Of a stretch of 64,000 nucleotides of DNA, positions 43,021 to 56,170 are shown one piece after another. The stretch is from Plantago ovata (Eukaryota > Streptophyta > Magnoliopsida > Lamiales > Plantaginaceae): positions 34,298,692 through 34,362,691 of the forward strand of contig CM051458.1 in assembly GCA_028274465.1 (NCBI GenBank), in the 5' to 3' direction. Below the pieces are notes generated by a model. That model did no database searches, had not been told where the DNA came from, and saw only the letters and a list, made by a program, of their open reading frames with translations. The first letter of the stretch is position 1. The number at the start of each line of letters is the position of its first letter. The position numbers and the translations under genes were made by a program.

Positions 43021-43387
43021 AAGTGGATTAGTTGAGAGATTACGCCACTCTCAGATACCACTATAAAAGTGTTTGTGTGATTTACTTACTGTACTTAGTT
43101 TTCAGCAAATCATATCTGTCTGTACACAGTCACTCACATCACTTGCTGAAACCTTTACTTACTGAAAGAGCACTTATTGTATCAAAGACTTCCGCTCTCT
43201 GATTTTAAGTATCAGCAAACCTAGCTACTGAAAAGTAACTTACGCTTGCTAAGAAAGTTAAGTATCAGCAAACTCATTACTGAAAAGTAATAAGCACTTG
43301 CTGAGAAAGTTTTAAACGACGAAAGTTTGAAAAGACTATTCACCCCCCCCCCCTCTAGTCTTTTCTTGTTGTTTAAAGGGACCAACA
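43021..43387 (+). repeat. Truncated 5' LTR of the plus-strand Sirevirus-like element
   Basis: Equals the last 367 bp of the solo LTR. It joins host-type DNA at a repeated phrase: GAGGTTATACTGTATTGTAA occurs at 42963 and again at about 42998, just before the LTR piece. About 1.26 kb of LTR is missing, consistent with a rearrangement breakpoint. Confidence 0.8.
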
Positions 43388-43389
43388 AG

Positions 43390-43401
43390 TGGTATCAGAG
43401 C
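43390..43401 (+). promoter_or_regulatory. Primer-binding site, initiator tRNA-Met type
   Basis: TGGTATCAGAGC two bases after the LTR end, the standard Ty1/copia PBS. The matching site of the minus-strand element is at 63378-63389. Confidence 0.9.
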
Positions 43402-43499
43402 TGGAGGTTCTTTAACCTTCAGCACTGAACCTAGATCCCCTTAGGTGCTTTCCGTAAATCACTCTCACTTGATCAGTTTGGTAGTGCTTTGCTGACAGG

Positions 43500-45819
43500 A
43501 TGTCTTTAGGAGATGCTCCCTTGCTGAAGCTGGAAAATTACGAGAAATGGCGAAACAACATGATGCTACATCTTGAGGCCATTAGTGATGAGATGGTCAC
43601 ATTCATTAATGATGGACCTATCAAGATCACTAAGGTTGAAAGGACTTTCCCTCACAAGACCACTGAAGCTGGAAAGGAAACTATCCTAGGCGAACCATCA
43701 GATACGGTTGTGCCAAAACCAAGAGAGGAATGGACTTCTGACGAAGCTAAGAGATTCCGTCTTGATGGCTAAGCAAGAAATATCATCATTCGATCAACTC
43801 CCGATACCATACAGTGCAAACTGTGGGGTGCTAAAACTGCAAAGGAAGCTTGGAAAATGGTTCAAGATCTTTGTGCTGGATCTGACAAAACCAAGGAAAA
43901 CAAACTTGAAGTACTTAAATTAAAGTTTCAAAACTTTAAACAAGGTACAAACGAGTCACTGGAAGACTTGGATTTCAGATTCACAACTCTTGTTAGTGAA
44001 ATGGCAGCCTTGGGTGTTGGAAACCTTTACTCAGATTCTGAGGAAGTGAAAGAGAAAATGTCAATTATGAGACAAAGCAAAGAGAAAATGTATTTGCTGA
44101 AAAATCGGAAAACATTGCTCTTGCTGCAAAGCCATCATCTTCTGAAAAGAAGAATGAAAAAGAACCTACTGATGAAAACTCTTTGGTTGTCAAAAACATG
44201 AAGAAATTCATCAGCAAGGAACTTGAAAGGCGAAAAGCAAAAGAGAAGCTGAAAAAGCATCTTGGTAACAACTACCATAAGTACAAGAATGAGACTAGCT
44301 CGCTGAACAAGCAAGCTCAGCAAGCAACTTCATCAGAAGAACCTGCAGTTGGAAATGATCTATGCTTTTACTGCAAAAAGCCTGGACACTTCAAAGCTAA
44401 TTGCCCTTTGCTGAAAGGCAAATCTGCTGAAAAGAAGAAGAAGTTCAAAAGAGCTTTTATTGCTGAAGAAAAGAAGAAGCTTCAAGCAAAAATCGATGCT
44501 TTGTGTATTGATACTAGCTTCGAAGACAGTGAGGATGAAAGTTCAGACACCGACGATGAAGAAGCCACTCTAGACGTAGAGATTGGCAAAGAAGTTTGTG
44601 GAATAGTATGGAAGCTTATCCAGGTGTGTCAAACTACGAATTCTGCCTCATGGCCGGTCAGGTAAACAACCCTACCTCTGACTCAGACTCAGAAAGTGAA
44701 GACGAGATTGACTTTGACAAGATTCAAGGAGAAATCGAAAGATTTGAGAAAACTCTGAGCAGACAGCAAGAGAAACTACAAATTGCTGAAACTCTGACCA
44801 AGCAGACTACTGAAAAGTACGTCTTGCTGAAGGAAGAGACAGAAGAAAAGGATGCTGAAATAAGGCGTCTTAAGAAGTTGATTGCTGAAGCTACAGAGAA
44901 GAATTCTCAAATGTCATTAGAATGTGAAGTATATCAGTCCTCAATTCTAAAGGTACTTGCTGAAATTCAAGAGATGAAAAAGATGAAAATCAATTTCAAA
45001 TCTTATGTGGACGCAAGTAATACGCTGACTGAACTAAACTCTTATTTGAGAGATCCATCTCAAAAAGAAGGTTTAGGCGCAATGTATGAAGGTGATGACG
45101 TAGAAATCTTGAGTAAAGATAAATCACCTATCTCCTTTGTACGTGCTACTGATAGTGGTCTACTAGAAATCTATCAGTTTGGTCAATCTAAGGTTGCTGA
45201 AACAAGCAATCAAGTACCTATGACCATAAAGCCCGATGTTGCTACTCAAAGTAACAAGACTTTAAAAGGAAAACAGGTTGCTGAGAAGCAAACTGAAAAG
45301 AAAAAGGATGTTGTGAAGCATCCCGCCAAACAAGTTGCTGAAAAGCAAGTTGTTAAGACTAAAGGCAAGATTACTATAAGTAATCAGAAGTCCCTTGCTG
45401 ACAAACCTGAATCAAGTAAGGTTGCTGACACAAAAGCTCAGCATTCTCCGAAAAGTGGACTCGGTTTCCAAACCAAGCAAAGTCAACTCTTTCATGAGTA
45501 TAAGCAAAGTCAGCAAAGATACTTCAAAGAGATGAAGAAAATCAAGCCTAAGAGTTCTGAAAAGACTCTTAATGCTAGGGCTATAAGGAACCTTGCTAGA
45601 AAAGAACTTACTGAAAAGTATGTTCAGCAAAAAGGTCAACCGAGCAAGACACCACATCAGAAAGTGGATTTGACCAGCACGAGTCAAAAGTCTTTCAGCT
45701 CAAAACCTCCTAGTTCCTCAGCAAGTAGAAAACAAGTCAAAGTTGAAAAACTTAAGACTTGGGTTTCCACTGGACGCATTCTTGAACATGTTAGTGGACA
45801 TCCATTATTGGATAATTAA
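43500..45819 (+). pseudogene. Gag of the plus-strand Sirevirus-like element
   Basis: Starts MSLGDAPLLKLENYEKW and covers the UBN2-type copia gag domain. A CCHC knuckle CFYCKKPGHFKANC lies near 44365, followed by an acidic stretch (EDSEDESSDTDDEEATLD), a coiled coil of about 100 residues (about 44690-45000) and a long Lys/Gln/Ser-rich tail ending GHPLLDN. Compared with the minus-strand copy it has a TAA near 43770, a deletion of about 130 bases near 44050 and further frame changes. Long Gag tails with coiled coils are typical of Sireviruses. Confidence 0.85.
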
Positions 45820-45824
45820 CTTGT

Positions 45825-48227
45825 TTGCTCTTGATTGTGCAGACTTCAGCCACGGAGACAAACGATGCAATCTGGCACTTTGATAGTGGTTGTGGAAAGC
45901 ACATGACGGGCAACAAGAATAACCTTATGAACTATAGACGGTGGTCTAAAGGTCCAACAATAAGGTTTGCTGGTGGAGGCTCCGGTTCTACAAAAGGCTA
46001 TGGTGACGTGAAGTTAGGATGCATAACCATTACTGGAGTTCTTTATGTCAAAAATCTTAAGTTCAACCTTTTCAGCATGAGTCAGTTTGCTGACAAAGGA
46101 TACTTCATCAAAATCAAAAGTGATGAATGTAAACTTATAGATTTCGAGACTAAAAAGGTAATAATGATTGCAAGAAGATCAGGAGGCTTGTACACCGTTG
46201 ATTGGTCGTCAGCAATTGTTGAAAAATGCCTTGCTGAAAAATGCCTTGTCTCAGATCATGATTGCCTTGCTGAAAAAGCATGGTTATGGCATAAACGAAC
46301 AAGTCATCTAAAACTTCAAGACGCTGAATAAGCTGTCTAAAAAGCACTTGTAATTGGATTACCTAGGGTTACTTGTAAGAAGGATGGTGTTTGCAATGCA
46401 TGTCAGCAAGGAAAGCAAACCAAATCTTCTTTCAAGAACAAGGCAGTACCGTCAACTACAAAACCTTTACAACTCTTGCACATGGACTTGTTTGAATCTT
46501 CTTCAACAAGCTATGTTGGTAAGAAGTATGGTCTAGTCGTGGTAGATGACTATTCAAGATTTACTTGGGTAGTATTCATCAAGCACAAATCTGAAACCAA
46601 GACTGAAATACCTAACTTGCTGAATAAGCTTGAAGTCATGAAAAATGACAAGGTAAAAGTCATAAGTACAGACCATGGTACTGAGTTTGTAAACCAGTAC
46701 ATAACTGAATATTGTACCTCAAAAGGTATACAACATCAGTTATCCTCAGTCAGAACACCACAGCAAAACAGTGTTGCTGAAAGGAAGAATCGTACCCTGA
46801 AAGAAGCCGCAAGAACAATGCTTGCTGACACTGAAATAAGTGAGGCTTATTGGGTTGAAGCGATTAATACCGCCTGTTATACTCAAAACAGATGTTTGAT
46901 TACTACGGAATACAACAAAACTCCTTATGAATTGTTTGTTGGAAGACCTCCTAACATCACTCATCTAAGAGTATTTGGTTGCAAGTGCTTCGTTCTTAAC
47001 AATGGTAGAGAATACCTTAGAACATTTCAACCAAAAGCAGACGAAGCGATATTTCTCGGCTAGTCCTGCATAGTAAAGCTTATAGAGTTTACAACAAAAA
47101 GGTACAAAAGATTGAAGAATCACTGCATGTTGTATTCTACGAAAAGTCACAAGGAGTGCCTGCTGAAGAAGAAATATCAGAATGTATGAAAAAGCTAATC
47201 ATACATGAGCAAAGAACTGAATCTGATGCTAGGCAAATCAAGTCAATTGAACTAAATGATGATTCTGACAATGACTCTCCTCCCCCTAGTCATGACAAGA
47301 TAAATATAGTTCACGACAAAGAATTTCCAGCAAAAGACGCGGTTGCTCCGGAAGTTGCTGAAATTACGCAATCTCCAGTGCCTGCTGATGAACTACCTCA
47401 ATCGAGCAATGCTGAACAAGCAGTTGCTGATGAACAAATCTCAGCAGAGACACAAATTCCCAGTAGTACTGAAATAGTACATACTGAAGAGTCACATGCT
47501 GATGAGCAAACATATCCTGATCCAACAAACAGAAAACCTGTTAATAAATGGATTAGTGATCATCCCTCTACGGATATGATTGGCGATATTAATAAACGCC
47601 AAGTGACTAGATCCAAAGCTACTCATGGACCTGCTGAAGAAGCAATTGTCGTAGAAGTAGAATCATTGTTCTCTTGCTTTGTTTCAGAAATTGAACCTAA
47701 AACCATAGAAGAAGCTTTAAAGCATTCTGAATGGATAAAGGCAATGCAAGAAGAACTGGATCAATTTGAAAGAAACAAAGTCTGGAAACTTGTGCCACTT
47801 GCTGAAGACAAGAAAGCTATTGGTACAAAGTGGGTGTTCATAAACAAGCTGAGCGAGTCTGGTGAAGTAACAAGAAATAAAGCAAGTTTAGTTGCTCAAG
47901 TTTACTGTCAGACTGAAGGATTGGACTATGATGAGTCTTATGCACCAGTTGCAAGATTGGATGCAATTAGACTTTTCTTGGCCTTTGCTGCTCACAATGA
48001 CTTCATCGTTTACCAAATGGATGTTAAAAGTGCATTCTTGAATGGTGAACTTGCTGAAGAAGTCTACCTAGAACAACCACCTGGCTTTGAACTTCCCTCA
48101 GAAATCAAGATGGTATATAAGCTTTAGAAAGCTGTATATGGTCTAAAGCAAGCACCAAGAGCATGGTATGATACCTTGGCTAAGTTCTTGCTGGAAAATG
48201 GTTTCAAGAAAGGTGAAGTTGACAAAA
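45825..48227 (+). pseudogene. Pol of the plus-strand Sirevirus-like element, cut by gap
   Basis: In order: protease (AIWHFDSGCGKHMTG, with DSGC active site), gag-pre-integrase zinc region, integrase core ([36 protein letters not shown]), acidic linker, and the reverse transcriptase N-terminal half ([24 protein letters not shown]). The frame breaks near 46325, 47060 and 48124, and the sequence enters the N gap before the YVDD motif. Gag and pol are in different frames, as in the minus copy, so a frameshift or separate start is normal for this family. Confidence 0.85.
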
Positions 48228-48327
48228 NNNNNNNNNNNNNNNNNNNNNNNNNNNNNNNNNNNNNNNNNNNNNNNNNNNNNNNNNNNNNNNNNNNNNNNNN
48301 NNNNNNNNNNNNNNNNNNNNNNNNNNN
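48228..48327. other. Assembly gap (100 N)
   Basis: Exactly 100 N at the turning point between the two oppositely oriented Sirevirus-like copies. The true distance and content are unknown. Confidence 0.99.
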
Positions 48328-49203
48328 AAGTGATAGTTTGCTTTTTGACCGGAGGTACAGTAGATTCAGGCTAAAATTTGCAGAGAAAGGAAATGTGAGT
48401 TAAAGAATTTTGTCATTTCTCTAACTCCTTCTTCATATAGTGTCTCTGATGTGTGAGAAACTCAATCGATTTGAGCTCTCAGCAAGGGTAAAACAGAGAA
48501 ACACAGGCGTTAGTGGAGCCTTTGCATTAAATGCGTGGTGTCCCACTAACTTGAAACCGTCAGAGCACTCTCTCTCTTTGTTTTATTAACCGTTAGATTA
48601 GTAACTCCTTTTAATCAATGGACACGATTGAATTTCGTGTCATGATTATTACGAGTTTATCTGTGCCCGATTAACGTCACAAATTGATTTTACCGAGTCT
48701 TAAGGGATTAGATTGCTTGCTGAAATAGACAAGAATCTTTTCAGCGAGTTTGTATTATCATCCTAGATACTTGCTGAAAGTTCCCCCTTACTCAGATATC
48801 TCATATTTTCTTAAGTTTAAAAGATATTTCTGATTTCCCGTATCAGTAAATTCTTTTGTACTTGAGATATCCTTTGGTAAAATCTGAGAAATGAGTTTTG
48901 CTCTTTTTCTGAGTTCCCGTCTCAGAATATTCCCTTGATACTTGAATACCTGTTTCAGTATCTTTGATTGTCTGAATGCCTGTTTCAGCAATCCTTAAAG
49001 TTTTTCTCTTACTGAGTGCCTGTCTCAGCAAGTGATCAAGTTTCCTAACAAATACCCGTTTTGAAGGAATTACTTGCTGAATGCCCGTTTCAGCAATCAT
49101 GTAGTGACTTATTATTTCTTAGAAGAAATTAGTAGATGGAGCTTTAAATAAGAATACTTTGGCTTGCTGAATACCTGTTTCAGCATTCTGCCAAATGTAT
49201 CCT
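48328..49203 (-). mobile_element. Post-pol region of the minus-strand Sirevirus-like element
   Basis: Follows the RNase H stop at 49204. No domain; spaced repeats of GAxTGCCTGTTTCAGCA-like phrases (plus-strand view, about 48940-49190) give a degenerate array of the element's TTGCTGA motif. The 3' LTR is not reached before the gap. Confidence 0.6.
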
Positions 49204-52200
49204 TTATTGAGGTAGTTCAATCAATCCAAGGTTATACCTTAGCATTGCGAACCTATTATCTGGTAGGGGCTTTGTAAAGATGTCAGCAAGCTGATCATCA
49301 GTGCCTACTTTCACAACCTCAATATCTCCTTTTTCTACATGATCTCTAATGAAATGATGTCTAATATCAATGTGCTTAGTCCTTGAGTGAAACTTAGGAT
49401 TTTGCGTGATAGCAATAGTACTTGTATTATCACAAAAGATTGGTGTTTTCTTTGCAGAAATACCATAATCTCTTAATTGTTGTTGAATCCATAGGATTTG
49501 AGTTGTGCAACAACCAGCTGCAATGTATTCAGATTCAGTGGATGAATTGGCAACACAGGTTTGCTTCTTGCTGAACCATGATATTAATCTAGTACCCAAA
49601 AACTGACAAGTTCCAGAGGTACTTTTTCTATCAAGAGTTGATCCTCCATGATCAGCATCAGAATAACCAACCAATTCAAGTCCAGAATCTTTAGGATACC
49701 ATAATCCGACATTGACTATACCTTTGACATATTTCAGTATCTTGATTGCCTTTTTGTAGTGTAATTCTCTTGGATCAGATTGGAATCTTGCACACACACA
49801 AACAACATACTGAATGTCAGGTCTACTTGCTGTTAAATACAACAAGGAACCAATGAGCTTCCTATACTTGTGTTCTTCAACACTTTTATCTTCCTTAGTA
49901 TAGCCCAATTTGGTACCAACACTCATAGGGATCTTTTCAGGTTTCTCATCCTCTTTGATCCTAAACTTTATGAGCATTTCTTTCGCATACTTTGCTTGAT
50001 TTATGAATATTCCATCTTTGAGTTGCTTGACTTGCAATCCTAGGAAATAATTCAATTTACCCACGTCATGAGTTTGGCAAAATCATCACAAAGTTGCTTG
50101 TCCTTAGATCCAAAAATTATGTCATCCACATAAATTTGAACTAAGAGTATTTTACCATCATGGTTCATGGTAAATAAGGTTTTGTCAACTTCACCTTTCT
50201 TAAAACCATTTTTCCAGCAAGAACTTAGCCAAGGTATCATACCATGCTCTTGGTGCTTGCTTTAGACCATATACAGCTTTCTGAAGCTTATATACCATCT
50301 TGATTTCTGAGGGAAGTTCAAAGCCAGGGGGTTGTTCTAGGTAGACTTCTTCAGCAAGTTCACCATTCAAGAATGCACTTTTAACATCCATTTGGTAACC
50401 AATAAAGTTATTGTGAGCAGCAAAGGCCAAGAAAAGCCTAATTGCATCCAATCTTGCAACTGGTGCATAAGACTCATCATAGTCCAATCCTTCAGTCTGA
50501 CAGTAACCTTGAGCAACTAAACGTGCTTTATTTCTTGTTACTTCACCAGACTCACTCAGCTTGTTTCTGAACACCCACTTTGTACCAATAGCTTTCTTGC
50601 CTTCAGCAAGTGGTACAAGTTTCCAGACTTTGTTTCTTTCAAATTGATCCAGTTCTTCTTGCATTGCCTTTATCCATTCAGAATGGTTTAAAGCTTCTTC
50701 TATGGTTTTAGGTTCAATTTCTGAAACAAAGCAAGAGAACAATGATTCTACTTCTACGACAGTTGCTTCTTCAGCAAGTCCATGAGTTGCTTTGGATCTA
50801 GTCACTTGGCGTTTATTAATATCGCCAATCATATCCGTAGAGGGATGATCTCTAATCCATTTATTAACAGGTTTTCTGCTTGTTGGATCAGGATATGTTT
50901 GCTCATCAGCATGTGACTCTTCAGTATGTACTTGTTCAGTACTACTGGGAATTTGTGTCTCTGCTGAGATTTGTTCATCAGCAACTGCTTGTTCAGCATT
51001 GCTTGATTGAGGTAGCTCATCAGCAGGCACTGGAGATTGCGTAATTTCAGCAACTTCCAGAGCAACCACATCTTTTGCTGGAAATTCTTTGTCGTGAACT
51101 ATATTTATCTTGTCATGACTAGGGGGAGGAGAGTCATTGTATGAATCATCATTTAGTTCAATTGACTTGATTTGCCTAGCATTAGATTCAGTTCTTTGCT
51201 CATGTATGATTAACTTTTTCATACATTCTGATATTTCTTCTTCAGCAGGCACTCCTTGTGACTTTTCGTAGAATACAACATGCACTGATTCTTCAATCTT
51301 TTGTGACTTTTTGTTGTAAACTCTATAAGTTTTACTATGCAAGGAGTAGCCGAGAAATATCGCTTCGTCTGCCTTTGGTCGAAATGTTCTTAGGTATTCT
51401 CTACCATTGTTAAGAACGAAACACTTGCAACCAAATACTCTTAGATGAGTGATGTTAGGAGATCTTCCAACAAACAATTCATAAGGAGTTTTGTTGTATT
51501 CCTTAGTAATCAAACATTTGTTTTGAGTATAACAGGCGGCTTCAACCCAGTAAGCCTCACTTATTTCAGTGTCAGCAAGCATTGTTCTTGCGACTTCTTT
51601 CAGCGTACGATTCTTCCGTTCAGCAACACCGTTTTGCTCTGGTGTTCTTACTGAGGATAACTGATGTTGTATACCTTTTGAGGTACAATATTCAGTTATA
51701 TACTGGTTTACAAACTCAGTACCATGGTCTGTCCTTATGATATTTACCTTGTCATTTTTCATGACTTCAAGTTTATTCAGCAAGTTAGGTATTTCAGTCT
51801 TGGTTTCAGATTTGTGCTTGATGAATACTACCCAAGTGAATCTTGAATAGTCATCCACCACTACCAGACCATATTTCTTACCAGCATAGCTTGTTGAAGA
51901 AGATTCAAACAAGTCCATGTGCAAGAGTTGTAAAGGTTTTGTAGTTGACGGTACTGCCTTGTTCTTGAAAGAAGATTTGGTTTGTTTCCCTTGCTGACAT
52001 GCATTGCAAACACCATCCTTCTTAAAAGTAACCTTAGGTAATCCAACTACAAGTGCCTTTTTAGACAGCTTATTCAGCGTCTTGAAGTTTAGATGACTTG
52101 TTCGTTTATGCCATAACCATGCTTTTTCAGCAAGGCAATCATGATCTGAGACAAGGCATTTTTCAATGATTGCTGAAGACCAATCAACGGTGTACAAGCC

Positions 52201-52480
52201 TCCTGATCTTCTTGCAATCATAATTACCTTTTTAGTCTCGAAATCTATAAGTTTACATTCATCACTTTTGATTTTGATGAAGTATCCTTTGTCAGCAAAC
52301 TGACTCATGCTGAAAAGGTTAAACTTAAGATTTTTTGACATAAAGAACTCCAGTAATTGTTGGACCTTTAGACCACCGTCTATAGTTTATAAGGTTATTC
52401 TTGTTGCCCGTCATGTGCTTTCCACAACCACTATCAAAGTGCCAGATCGCATCGTTTGTCTCCGTAGCTGAAGTCTGCAC
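49204..52480 (-). pseudogene. Pol of the minus-strand Sirevirus-like element
   Basis: The best preserved copy. From high to low coordinates: protease; HHCC zinc region (WLWHKRTSH ... CNACQQGK); integrase core ([35 protein letters not shown]); reverse transcriptase ([32 protein letters not shown] near 50128); RNase H (GYSDADHGGSTLDRKSTSG, STESEYIAA). Lesions are an extra A in a run near 52330, an extra A near 50215 and a frame change near 50060. Apart from these, all catalytic residues are present. It converges on the plus-strand copy. Confidence 0.9.
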
Positions 52481-52497
52481 AATCAAGAGCAAACAAG

Positions 52498-54902
52498 TTA
52501 ATTATCCAATAATGGATGTCCATTAACATGTTCAAGAATGCGTCCAGTGGAAACCCAAGTCTTAAGTTTTTCAACTTTGACTTGTTTTCTACTTGCTGAG
52601 GAACTAGGAGGTTTTGAGCTGAAAGACTTTTGATTCGTGCTGATCAAATCCACTTTCTGATGTGGGGTCTTGCTCGGTTGACCTTTTTGCTGAACATACT
52701 TTTCAGTAAGTTCCTTTCTAGCAAGGTTCCTTCTAGCCCTAGCATTAAGAGTCTTTTCAGAACTCTTAGGCTTGATTTTCTTCATCTCTTTGAAGTATCT
52801 TTGCTGACTTTGCTTATACTCGTGAAAAAGTTGACTTTGCTTGGTTTTGAAACCGAGTCCACTTTTCGGAGAATGCTGAGCTTTAGTGTCAGCAATCTTA
52901 CTTGATTCAGGTTTGTCAGCAAAGGTCTTCTGATTACTTTTAGTAATCTTGCCTTTTGACTTAACAACTTGCTTTTCAGCAACTTGTTTGGCGGAATGTT
53001 TCACAACATCCTTCTTCTTTCCAATTTGCTTCTCAGCAACCTGTTTTTATTTTAAAGTCTTGTTACTTTGAGTAGCAACAGCGGACTTTATGGTCATAGG
53101 TACTTGATTGCATGTTTCAGCAACCTTAGATTGACCAAACTGATAGAGTTCTGGTAGACCACTATCAGTAGCACGTACAAAGGAGATCGGTGATTTATCT
53201 TTACTCCAGATTTCTATGTCATCACCTTCATACGTTGCACCTAAACCTTCTTTCCGAGATGGATCTCTCAAGTAAGAGTTTAGTTCAGTCAGCATATTAC
53301 TTGCGTCCACATAAGATTTGAAATTGATTTTCATCTTTTTCATCTCTTGGATTTCAGCAAGTAACTTTAGAATTGAGGACTGATATTCTTCCAACTCTAA
53401 TGCCATTTGAGAATTCTTCTCTGTAGCTTCAGCAATTAACTTCTTAAGACGCCTTATTTCAGCATCCTTTTCTTCTGTCTCTTCCTTCAGCAAGACATAC
53501 TTTTCAGTAGTCTGCTTGGTCAGAGTTTCAGCAATCTGTAGTTTCTCTTGCTGTCTGCTCAGAGTTTTCTCAAATCTTTCGATTTCTCCTTGAATCTTGT
53601 CAAGGTCAATCTCGTCTTCACTTTCTGAGTCTGTGTCAGAGGTAGGGTTGTTTACCTGACCGGCCATGAGGCAGAACTCGTAATTTGACACATCTGGGTA
53701 AGCTTCCATAGCTATTCCACAAACTTCTTTGCCAATCTCCACGTCTAGAGTGGCTTCTTCATCGTCAGTGTCTGAACTTTCATCCTCACTATCTTCAGAG
53801 CTAGTATCAATGCACAATGCATCGATTTTTGCTTGAAGCTTCTTCTTTTCTTCAGCAATAAAAGCTCTTTTGAACTTCTTCTTCTTTTCAGCAGATTTGC
53901 CTTTCAGCAAAGGGCAATTAGCTTTGAAGTGTCCAGGCTTTTTGCAGTAAAAGCATAGATCATTTCCAACTGCAGGTTCTTCTGATGAAGTTGCTTGCTG
54001 AGCTTGCTTGTTCAGCGAGCTAGTCTCATTCTTGTACTTATGGTAGTTGTTACCAAGATGCTTTTTCAGCTTCTCTTTTGCCTTTCGCCTTTCAAGTTCC
54101 TTGCTGATGAATTTCTTCATGTTTTTGACAACCAAAGATTTTTCATCAGTAGGCTCTTTATCATTCTTCTTTTCAGAACATGACGTCTTTGCAGCAAGGC
54201 AATGTTTTGCGATTTTTCAGCAAACACATTTTCTCTTTGCTTTGTCTCATAATTGACAGTAGCAAGATGAGAGAACAACTCTGTTGGTGTAATATCTGGC
54301 ATTCCTTGATTGTAATAGAAATTCTGAGTGTGGATCCATTCTTGATTCAGACTTCTGATGATAGTTTTCACTTTCTCAGAATCTGAGTAAAGGTTTCCAA
54401 CACCCAAGGCTGCCATTTCACTAACAAGAGTTGTGAATCTGAAATCCAAGTCTTCCAGTGACTCGTTTATACCTTGCTTAAAGGTTTGAAACTTTAATTT
54501 AAGTACTTCAAGTTTGTTTTCCTTGGTTTTGTCAGATCCAGCACAAAGATCTTGAACCATTTTCCAAGCTTCCATTGCAGTCTTAGCACCCCACAGTTTG
54601 CACTGTATGGTATCCGGAGTTGATCGAATGATGATGTTTCTTACTTGGCCATCAAGACGGAATCTCTTAGCTTCGTCAGAAGTCCATTCCTCTCTTGGTT
54701 TTGGCACAACCGTATCCGATGGTTCGCCTAAGATAGTTTCCTTTCCAGCTTCAGTGGTCTTGTGAGGGAAACTTCTTTCAACCTTAGTGATCTTCATAGG
54801 TCCATCATTAATGACAGTGACCATCTCATCACTAATGGCCTCAAGATGCAGCATCATGTTGTTTCGCCATTTTTCGTAATTTTCCAGCTTCAACAAGGGA
54901 GC
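52498..54902 (-). pseudogene. Gag of the minus-strand Sirevirus-like element, split by gypsy
   Basis: The first five codons are at 63279-63265; the rest begins at 54902 after the gypsy insertion at the ATCTC duplication. The gag domain (54896-54117) is open, then shifts frame near 54170; the CCHC knuckle, acidic stretch and coiled coil follow (54135-53047) to a TAA near 53047. The basic tail continues from 53004 to the GHPLLDN end at 52498. It is more complete than the plus-strand copy. Confidence 0.85.
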
Positions 54903-54907
54903 ATCTC

Positions 54908-56170
54908 TGATGAACCGTGAGTTGTCGGGTCCCGATTAATCAAATAAATTTGTTATTTAGCCAAAGGCAATTCACGACTACAACGAAAACCGCAGTGTAG
55001 CAGTAGAATGACCTCGAGTGTCGTTCTCTAAGGACTATAACTAGGTTTTTCTAACAGATAATGGAGATTGGTGATAGTATGGTCCTTCAAAGCATAACGG
55101 GTTAATAATCATGCGTAAATTCCTCGGTCTTGCATGGAGATCTTTGATCAATCAATTGTCCTGTTGTAATTATCAAACACTACGAAGATATAGATACTGA
55201 CAAGTCAAACACTATTGTCCAATTGTGTTCCGTAATTATTCAACACTACAAAGATATAGATATGCATAGGTCGACTAGGGTCCAATTGTGCATAATAATT
55301 AATCAACATACGAAGGTATAGGTTGCGCCTGATCAACGAAATAAAGCAATAACACGGAGTATAATGCGCGATATAGCCATTAGCATGATTATCAACCCTT
55401 CGCTAAGAATTCACATACTACCACCAACGATAAGTTTAGCTACTCATAGTTGTCATGCAATCAACAGAAATCATAGAAGAAAACATGTTGAAAGATATAT
55501 AAAAATAAGTAGAATAAACCGTAAAATACAATGTTACCGAAGGTTGTCAGTCTCCGAAGAATCGCGATCTTACAAGCTCCAAACTGCTATGAAAAAGTAT
55601 CTCCTAAGCTACGAATCCCCAGAACAGGCTCTGGGAAGTTCCTACCTAAAACTACATAGAAAGGTGAGAGAATAGGTCTGGAAAAGTATGAATTTCGGAG
55701 AAAAACTGAGCAACTATATATAGGCTTCGAATTTGTATGGGGCGAAGGGCCCCACACACCGGGCGATTCGCCTGGTGTGGGGCGATTCGCCCCACGTCCC
55801 GGGCGATTTGCCCGGGAGTAAAATTCGCGGAATTCCGCGTTTTCGACGCGTTTTTGGATTTCTTCCCCTTTTCGGACTCGGTTTCTGACTTCTAGTGGCC
55901 TTCTAACCTCCAGATTCGACCCCTAGACTCCAAATCCTATCCGGAAACCTTCAGATACTCCAAATAGGCTTCTGGAACACCAATTCCTTGTCAACTTCAA
56001 TATAATTGCCCGGAAATCCTCGTTTTTCAACCAAAACCTGTAAACTAAAAACTAAAGGGAAACGTGACACTATTCTAATAAAATGCACTAAAATATAGCT
56101 AAATTATCATAGAGGATAGCTAAAATAGGTGAAAAAGACTCGAATGAAAGTGTAAAATACACATTCATCA
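54908..56170 (-). repeat. 3' LTR of the minus-strand gypsy element
   Basis: 1,263 bp with palindrome cluster at 55739-55817 and TATATATA at 55715-55722. Polypurine tract (AACTCCCCAAACC on plus) at 56171-56183. Confidence 0.9.
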
